Assembly (NCBI GenBank): GCA_003152595.1
Contig: PMAM01000179.1
Location: forward strand, 390-9,209
Length of the DNA: 8,820 nucleotides
Source of the DNA: Acidobacterium sp.
GTDB lineage: Bacteria; Acidobacteriota; Terriglobia; Terriglobales; Acidobacteriaceae
Direction: 5' to 3'
How positions within the stretch are numbered: the first letter of the stretch is position 1; each line of letters opens with the position of its first letter. A program made the position numbers and the translations under genes. The notes under the pieces were generated by a model that saw only the letters and a list, made by a program, of their open reading frames with translations, did not search any database and was not told where the DNA came from. Positions 5,358-8,820 of the stretch are shown here, one piece after another.

Positions 5358-6186
5358 GTTTCGGAATTCCGGCTCCTGCTTCCTGCTGCTCGCTTCCTGC
5401 TTCCTGTTGTTTCGTATGCGCCACTCCTGACGGAGCGGTCCCCACCACCACCAGATCCACCCGGCGGTTCATGCGCCGGCCGTCGGGCGTCGAGTCGTTC
5501 GCGATGGGCCGGTACTGCGCATAACCGGCCACCGAAATCTTCATCGGATCGTAGCCGGCGTCGTTCACCATCAGCAACAGCACCGTCATGGCGCGCGCCG
5601 TCGACAGCTCCCAGTTATTGCGAAACTGCGAGTTATTGATCGGCTGATTGTCCGAGTGCCCTTCCACGCGCAGCTCCAGCCCATGTTTCGACAGGATGCG
5701 CGCAATGCGCGTAATCTTGTCCGCCGCCCCGGGGAGCAACGCCGCCTGCCCGCTGTCGAAAAACCCCAGCTCGCGCAGGCTCACGACGAATCCTTCCGGC
5801 GTCACGCGCATGTCCATTTCATGGTTCTTCAGCTCATCGCCCATGGCCGCCTGCAGTTCGCTGCGCAGTTGCTGCACCTCGGCCTGCGACGCGGCTGCCG
5901 CGCGCTGCCGCGCCAACTCGATCTGCCGATCGGCCTGCAGCGGGCCCATCGTCTCCGCGGGGACGACATACACATTCTGGGCGTCGGCATGGCTGGAAAA
6001 CGCGCCCATGTTCTGGAATGCGTTGTGAATCGCATTCGAGAGCCGCACGATGTTTTTGTTGTCGCGATAGACCGACGCGAACAGCACCACGAAAAACGCG
6101 AAGAGCAGCGTGATGAAATCCGCGTAGGACACCAGCCAGCGCTCGTGGCTGGTATGTTCTTCCGCTGTTTGCCGGCGTCTCCTCAT
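5350..6186 (-). CDS. motD: Flagellar stator protein, MotD-type (MotB family)
   Basis: 278-residue peptidoglycan-anchored stator subunit that forms the ion channel with the MotC-type protein encoded upstream. A short basic N-terminus (MRRRRQTAEEHTSHERW) leads into one membrane helix (about 19-40) with the ion-carrying Asp, D23, in SYADFITLLFAFFVV. That signature, HERWLVSYADFITLLFAFFVV, is split here only for clarity and resembles Pseudomonas MotD rather than E. coli MotB. A coiled linker (85-120) follows, then an OmpA-like peptidoglycan-binding domain (128-250) with EGHSDNQP (175-182), NWELSTARA (191-199) and GRRMNRRVDLVV. The start ATG overlaps the motC stop in ATGA, so translation is coupled. 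The last residues (259-272, KQQEAGSEQQEAGA) come from a short DNA repeat and are not part of the fold. Some pipelines would label it motB. Confidence 0.92.
   Translation of the reverse strand: MRRRRQTAEEHTSHERWLVSYADFITLLFAFFVVLFASVYRDNKNIVRLSNAIHNAFQNMGAFSSHADAQNVYVVPAETMGPLQADRQIELARQRAAAASQAEVQQLRSELQAAMGDELKNHEMDMRVTPEGFVVSLRELGFFDSGQAALLPGAADKITRIARILSKHGLELRVEGHSDNQPINNSQFRNNWELSTARAMTVLLLMVNDAGYDPMKISVAGYAQYRPIANDSTPDGRRMNRRVDLVVVGTAPSGVAHTKQQEAGSEQQEAGAGIPKPS
5378..5408. repeat. Short tandem repeat coding the MotD-type tail
   Basis: GCTTCCTGCT occurs at 5378-5387 and 5392-5401, with a variant GCTTCCTGTT at 5399-5408. On the coding (minus) strand it yields the repeated QQEAG motif at the extreme C-terminus of the MotD-type protein. 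Repeats of GAAGCAG units look like intergenic microsatellites, so the stop codon may have moved outward through one. Confidence 0.6.
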
Positions 6187-6980
6187 TGCGCGGCGGCCTT
6201 CGCCGTCGATGCGAGCTTGGTCAGGCTGCGCTTGGGCCGGGCCGGCAGATAGCTCACCAGCTGCAGTTCCAGCGCTCGCGGATTCACGCCTTCCAGAATG
6301 GCGAGCACCGCCTCCAGCGTCATCTCCTGGATCACCTGGCGCTCGCGAATCCGAATCTTCAGCTTGCCCGCGCAGGGCAGGAACACCAGGTTCGCTGCCG
6401 CCACGCCGTAGATCGTTGCCACAAACGCGACCGCAACGCCACGGCCGACCGCGTCGATGTCCTGCAAGTGCTGCATCACCTGAATCAGCCCCAGGACCGC
6501 GCCGATAATGCCGATGGTTGGCGAGTACCCGGCCGCCGACTCAAATACCTTCGGGATGCGCTCGTCCTTTTCGCCGCGATAGTCGATCTGCAGCTCCATC
6601 ATCTTGCGCAAGTCGGCGGCGCTCACGCCGTCGATGGCCAGCATCAGGCTCTCTTTCAGGAACGGGTCCTCGATCTTCGCCAGCTCGCTGTCGAGCGAGA
6701 GCAGCCCTTCGCGGCGCGCCTTGAACGCATAGCGCAACAGGTTCTCCACCAGCGCGTCCGGCGCGGGCTCCTTGTCCCAGAAGACATCCTTCAACTGCTT
6801 CGCCGCCTGCAGGAGAATCCGCAGCGGAAACTGCACCAGCACCGCGCCCAGCGTTCCGCCGAACACAATCAGGGCCGCAGTGGGCTGCAGAACCTGCGTC
6901 AGCCTGCCGCCGTCGAGCATCAGGCCCAGTCCAATGCCGCTCAGCGCCACCAGAATGCCGCTTACGGTACTCTTGTCCAC
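6183..6980 (-). CDS. motC: Flagellar stator protein, MotC-type (MotA family)
   Basis: 265-residue membrane subunit that converts ion flow into torque with the MotD-type partner. Four helices are visible: about 6-24, 32-52, 150-170 and 180-202. SPTIGIIGAVLGLI carries P154 and NLVFLP carries P202, equivalent to E. coli P173 and P222. The cytoplasmic loop holds KARREGLLSLDSE (87-99), with the rotor-facing Arg and Glu. KVFESAAGYSPTIGIIGAV and AVAFVATIYGVAAANL are hallmarks of Pseudomonas MotC rather than E. coli MotA. The GTG at 6980 is chosen because GGAG lies 5 bases upstream and the first helix follows at once. The frame is open to an ATG at 7226, but that extension is soluble, Arg-rich and crosses the promoter. 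First gene of the operon, ATGA-coupled to motD. The driving ion, H+ or Na+, cannot be read with certainty. Confidence 0.92.
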   Translation of the reverse strand: MDKSTVSGILVALSGIGLGLMLDGGRLTQVLQPTAALIVFGGTLGAVLVQFPLRILLQAAKQLKDVFWDKEPAPDALVENLLRYAFKARREGLLSLDSELAKIEDPFLKESLMLAIDGVSAADLRKMMELQIDYRGEKDERIPKVFESAAGYSPTIGIIGAVLGLIQVMQHLQDIDAVGRGVAVAFVATIYGVAAANLVFLPCAGKLKIRIRERQVIQEMTLEAVLAILEGVNPRALELQLVSYLPARPKRSLTKLASTAKAAAQ

Positions 6981-6985
6981 GCTCT

Positions 6986-6989
6986 CTCC
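6986..6989 (-). promoter_or_regulatory. Shine-Dalgarno site fixing the GTG start of motC
   Basis: Minus strand GGAGAGAGC-GTG: GGAG lies 5 bases before the GTG at 6980. It supports the GTG over the distant upstream ATG. Confidence 0.7.
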
Positions 6990-7115
6990 ATCATTCCGCC
7001 GCTGCAGACGAACCAAGGCAAACGCAGCGATCCGGTTACCACAGTCGAATTGCCAGAGCGCCGCCGGCTCGTGTCGGAGTGCGCACGGATCCCGCGCAAT
7101 CGAGGGATGCCGGTC

Positions 7116-7146
7116 CTCTATCGGCATATGGGCTGAGGATTTCCAG
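7116..7146 (-). promoter_or_regulatory. Sigma-28 (FliA)-type promoter of motC-motD
   Basis: Minus strand: CTGGAAAT (7146-7139), 12 bases, TGCCGATAGAG (7126-7116). The core GCCGATAG differs from the FliA -10 consensus GCCGATAA by one base. The -35 half agrees poorly with E. coli TAAAGTTT, but it is identical to the -35 half of the opposite promoter. Predicted start is near 7110, giving a leader of about 130 bases before the motC GTG. Confidence 0.8.
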
Positions 7147-7281
7147 CGCTCGAGGACGTCGTGCGCACCGTCATCACTGCGGTTACCGCGCGGTCCGCTC
7201 GACTCAACCCGGCAACTTTTGCCCACTCCTCCATTGCGACCGGCTATCCCCTGGAGGATGCAGGAAGCCGCTGCGACTCGG

Positions 7282-7312
7282 CTGGAAATTCACGCCTCCT
7301 TTGCCGATAGAG
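7282..7312 (+). promoter_or_regulatory. Sigma-28 (FliA)-type promoter of motA-motB
   Basis: CTGGAAAT (7282-7289), 12 bases, TGCCGATAGAG (7302-7312). Both boxes and their spacing are identical to the motC promoter on the other strand, and 24 of 31 aligned bases agree overall. Taking GCCGATAG as the -10, the octamer 11 bases upstream is GGAAATTC, with 4 of 8 matches to TAAAGTTT. Predicted start is near 7318, leaving a leader of about 80 bases. Confidence 0.82.
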
Positions 7313-7396
7313 CACAGACCAATCAGCACTAATCTCCGTTCGACGCTCGAACACTCAGTCGAATTTGGAGAATCTTCCCCGAGGTGCGCAGGTTAT

Positions 7397-8299
7397 ATGT
7401 TTTCGATCATCGGAATTCTGCTGGTTTTCGCCGCGGTTCTCGCCGGGTTCCTCATGGAAAAGGGACCGATCCTGGTCCTGATGCAGCCGTCCGAGCTCAT
7501 CATCATCGGCGGCGCGGCCGTTGGCACCATGCTGGCCGCCAATCCCATGCACGTGATTAAGAAGATCATCGCCGGCCTTACGGGCGTGCTGGGCGGGTCG
7601 AAGTACTCCGAGGCTCGCTACGTCGAATCGCTGAAGATGATGTTCCAGCTCTTCAACAAGGCGCGCAAAGACGGCCTCGTCGGCATCGAGATGGACATCG
7701 AAGAGCCGGAAAAGAGCGCGGTCTTTTCGAAGTACCCGAAGTTTCTCAAGGATCATCACGCGCGCGACTTCGTCTGCGACACGATGCGCATGGCCGTCAC
7801 CGGCGGCGCTTCACCCTTCGACGTCGATCAGATGATGGAACTCGACATGGACGTCCATCATGCCGGCGCATCCCTGCCCGTGGCGGCGCTCAGCACGGTG
7901 GCGGATTCCCTGCCCGGGCTTGGCATTGTCGCCGCGGTGCTGGGCGTGGTCGTGACCATGAGCGCGCTGGGCGGCCCTCCGGAGCAGATCGGCCACAAAG
8001 TCGCTGCGGCGCTGGTCGGAACTTTCCTCGGCATCCTGCTCTGCTACGGCGTCGTCGGGCCGCTCTCGTCGAATATGGCCAAGCTGGTTGAGGACGAGCA
8101 CGCCTTCTATCACGTCATCCGGGTCGTCATGTTGTCGTTTCTCAAAGGCATGTCGCCGACGCTTGCTGTCGAAGTCGGACGCCGCGCCGTTCCCGAGCAT
8201 GTGCGGCCCAGCTTTAAGGAAGTCGAGCAGGCCTGCCGGCAGCGAGACGAGGCGGGCGCAACCGAAGCGGCGGGCTCACCGGCACCGGCGACTGCATAG
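7397..8299 (+). CDS. motA: Flagellar stator protein MotA (E. coli type)
   Basis: 300-residue stator subunit. Key residues fall at exactly the E. coli numbers: R90 (FNKAR) and E98 (VGIE), which face the rotor protein FliG, and P173 (ADSLPGLGIVAAVLGVV) and P222 (GVVGPL), which couple proton flow to movement. Helices lie at about 2-20, 33-50, 172-190 and 203-222. The long cytoplasmic loop (55-165) contains the MotA-specific SKYSEARYVESLKMMF and the HHAGASLPVAAL run-up to helix 3. The tail after 283 is Ala/Glu-rich and variable. The ATG at 7397 begins helix 1 directly (MFSIIGILLV), with AGGT just upstream; the open frame further upstream covers the sigma-28 promoter and is not coding. It is followed 27 bases later by motB, and its family differs clearly from the MotC-type gene opposite. 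Confidence 0.96.
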   Translation: MFSIIGILLVFAAVLAGFLMEKGPILVLMQPSELIIIGGAAVGTMLAANPMHVIKKIIAGLTGVLGGSKYSEARYVESLKMMFQLFNKARKDGLVGIEMDIEEPEKSAVFSKYPKFLKDHHARDFVCDTMRMAVTGGASPFDVDQMMELDMDVHHAGASLPVAALSTVADSLPGLGIVAAVLGVVVTMSALGGPPEQIGHKVAAALVGTFLGILLCYGVVGPLSSNMAKLVEDEHAFYHVIRVVMLSFLKGMSPTLAVEVGRRAVPEHVRPSFKEVEQACRQRDEAGATEAAGSPAPATA

Positions 8300-8313
8300 A
8301 ACGCGGACCAGGG

Positions 8314-8318
8314 AAGGA
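8314..8318 (+). promoter_or_regulatory. Shine-Dalgarno site fixing the GTG start of motB
   Basis: AAGGA lies 8 bases before the GTG at 8327, inside the 27-base motA-motB spacer. It decides the start, since motB has no ATG near its N-terminus. Confidence 0.7.
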
Positions 8319-8326
8319 TTATCGCT

Positions 8327-8820
8327 GTGGCGGACTTGACGACCCCCATCATCGTTATCAAGAAGAAGAAGGGCCATGGCGGCCACCACGGCGGCGCGTG
8401 GAAGGTCGCTTACGCCGACTTCGTCACCGCCATGATGGCGCTCTTCATCGTGCTGTGGCTGCTCAACGCCAGTAAACAGGTGCAGGAGGCCGTCGGCGGA
8501 TACTTCAAGGATCCGCGTGGCACCGCCAAAGTTGTCGGCAGCAATCGCGACGGCTCCGACACCTATGTGGCGCTCAAAAAAGAGGACATGTCGAAGCTGA
8601 AGGAGCAGCTTCTCCAGTCCATCCACCACCTCGACCAGCAGGACAAGCTAAAGGACCAGATCGAGATCACGGTCACGGCCGAGGGCCTGCGCATTGAGCT
8701 GATGGAGTCGGCGAAAGGCACCTTCTTTGAGCTCGGCAACGCCACACCGACCCCGGCGCTGCGCGATCTTCTGGCCGTGCTCTCGCACGAGCTGAGCAAG
8801 CTGCCTAACAAAATCTCCAT
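8327..8820 (+). CDS. motB: Flagellar stator protein MotB (E. coli type), C-terminus cut by window edge
   Basis: First 164 residues of the peptidoglycan-anchored partner of MotA, starting at GTG 8327. The N-terminus (ADLTTPIIVIKKKKGHGGHHGG) matches the E. coli MotB start in its PIIV-basic pattern but is unusually rich in His and Gly. The membrane helix WKVAYADFVTAMMALFIVLW contains the proton-carrying aspartate D31, equivalent to E. coli D32. The segment after the helix (about 52-64, QVQEAVGGYFKDP) is where the plug that closes unassembled channels normally lies. Residues from about 111 (QIEITVTAEGLRIELMES, then FFELGNATPTP) begin the OmpA-like peptidoglycan-binding domain, whose core lies beyond the window. 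It shares the motA transcript. Clearly a different subfamily from the MotD-type protein at 5350-6186. Confidence 0.94.
   Translation, partial: MADLTTPIIVIKKKKGHGGHHGGAWKVAYADFVTAMMALFIVLWLLNASKQVQEAVGGYFKDPRGTAKVVGSNRDGSDTYVALKKEDMSKLKEQLLQSIHHLDQQDKLKDQIEITVTAEGLRIELMESAKGTFFELGNATPTPALRDLLAVLSHELSKLPNKIS

Larger units (their letters stand above)
6981..7396. other. 416-base divergent control region of the two stator operons
   Basis: No gene; the open frames crossing it are extensions or shadows. It contains two sigma-28-type promoters in opposite orientation (7116-7146 minus, 7282-7312 plus), the motC ribosome site (6986-6989), and two copies of CGGTTACC (7033-7040 and 7180-7187). The second copy sits inside the small inverted repeat GCGGT-T-ACCGC, between the promoters. 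The promoters point away from each other and are 135 bases apart. Confidence 0.8.

Noticed and set aside
6186..7136. Plus-strand frame of 316 codons opposite motC
   Set aside because: Shadow of motC; Arg/Gln/His-rich, no domains.
7079..7396. Extended N-terminus of MotA and of MotC (to 7226)
   Set aside because: Both extensions cross the twin sigma-28 promoters and are not membrane-like; family starts agree with 7397 and 6980.

Overview
The window is GC-rich, densely coded bacterial DNA. Its gene content suggests an acidobacterium, probably of the Terriglobia: a kinase-like/TonB_C fusion, a secreted Ig-like two-domain protein, a small CxxC protein and two flagellar stator sets. This lineage call is inference from gene style, not from a marker gene.

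Left part (1-846): a type II toxin-antitoxin pair on the minus strand, with a ribbon-helix-helix-like antitoxin followed by a PIN-domain toxin cut by the window edge. Next (847-2295, minus) comes a membrane-spanning protein with a degenerate Ser/Thr kinase domain, one transmembrane helix, a Pro/Ala-rich periplasmic linker and a TonB C-terminal domain. It is divergent from a short-chain dehydrogenase (2447-3232, plus) that closely resembles bacterial L-fucose dehydrogenases. A 516-base gap with an AT-rich part and a foldable GC-rich part precedes a secreted protein of unknown function (3749-4774, plus). After a 367-base gap, a 71-residue CxxC/His/Cys protein (5142-5357, plus) runs 8 bases into the end of the oppositely oriented stator operon.

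Right part (5350-8820): two complete flagellar stator gene pairs arranged head to head. The minus-strand pair is of the Pseudomonas MotC/MotD type, with an ATGA overlap. The plus-strand pair is of the E. coli MotA/MotB type, and its MotA keeps R90, E98, P173 and P222 at exactly the E. coli residue numbers. MotB is cut by the window edge. The 416-base divergent spacer carries two copies, one per strand, of the same bipartite element, CTGGAAAT-N12-TGCCGATAGAG. Its right half matches the sigma-28 (FliA) -10 consensus GCCGATAA. Each copy points at one stator operon, so both ion-channel sets are probably late flagellar genes expressed together by sigma-28.

The strongest points for a second look are the twin sigma-28-type promoters of the dual-stator locus and the pseudokinase-TonB fusion. 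Lesser ones are the repeat-derived tail of MotD, the small CxxC protein, the foldable leader before the secreted protein and a CRP-like palindrome. No rRNA, tRNA, CRISPR array, insertion sequence or phage gene was seen.
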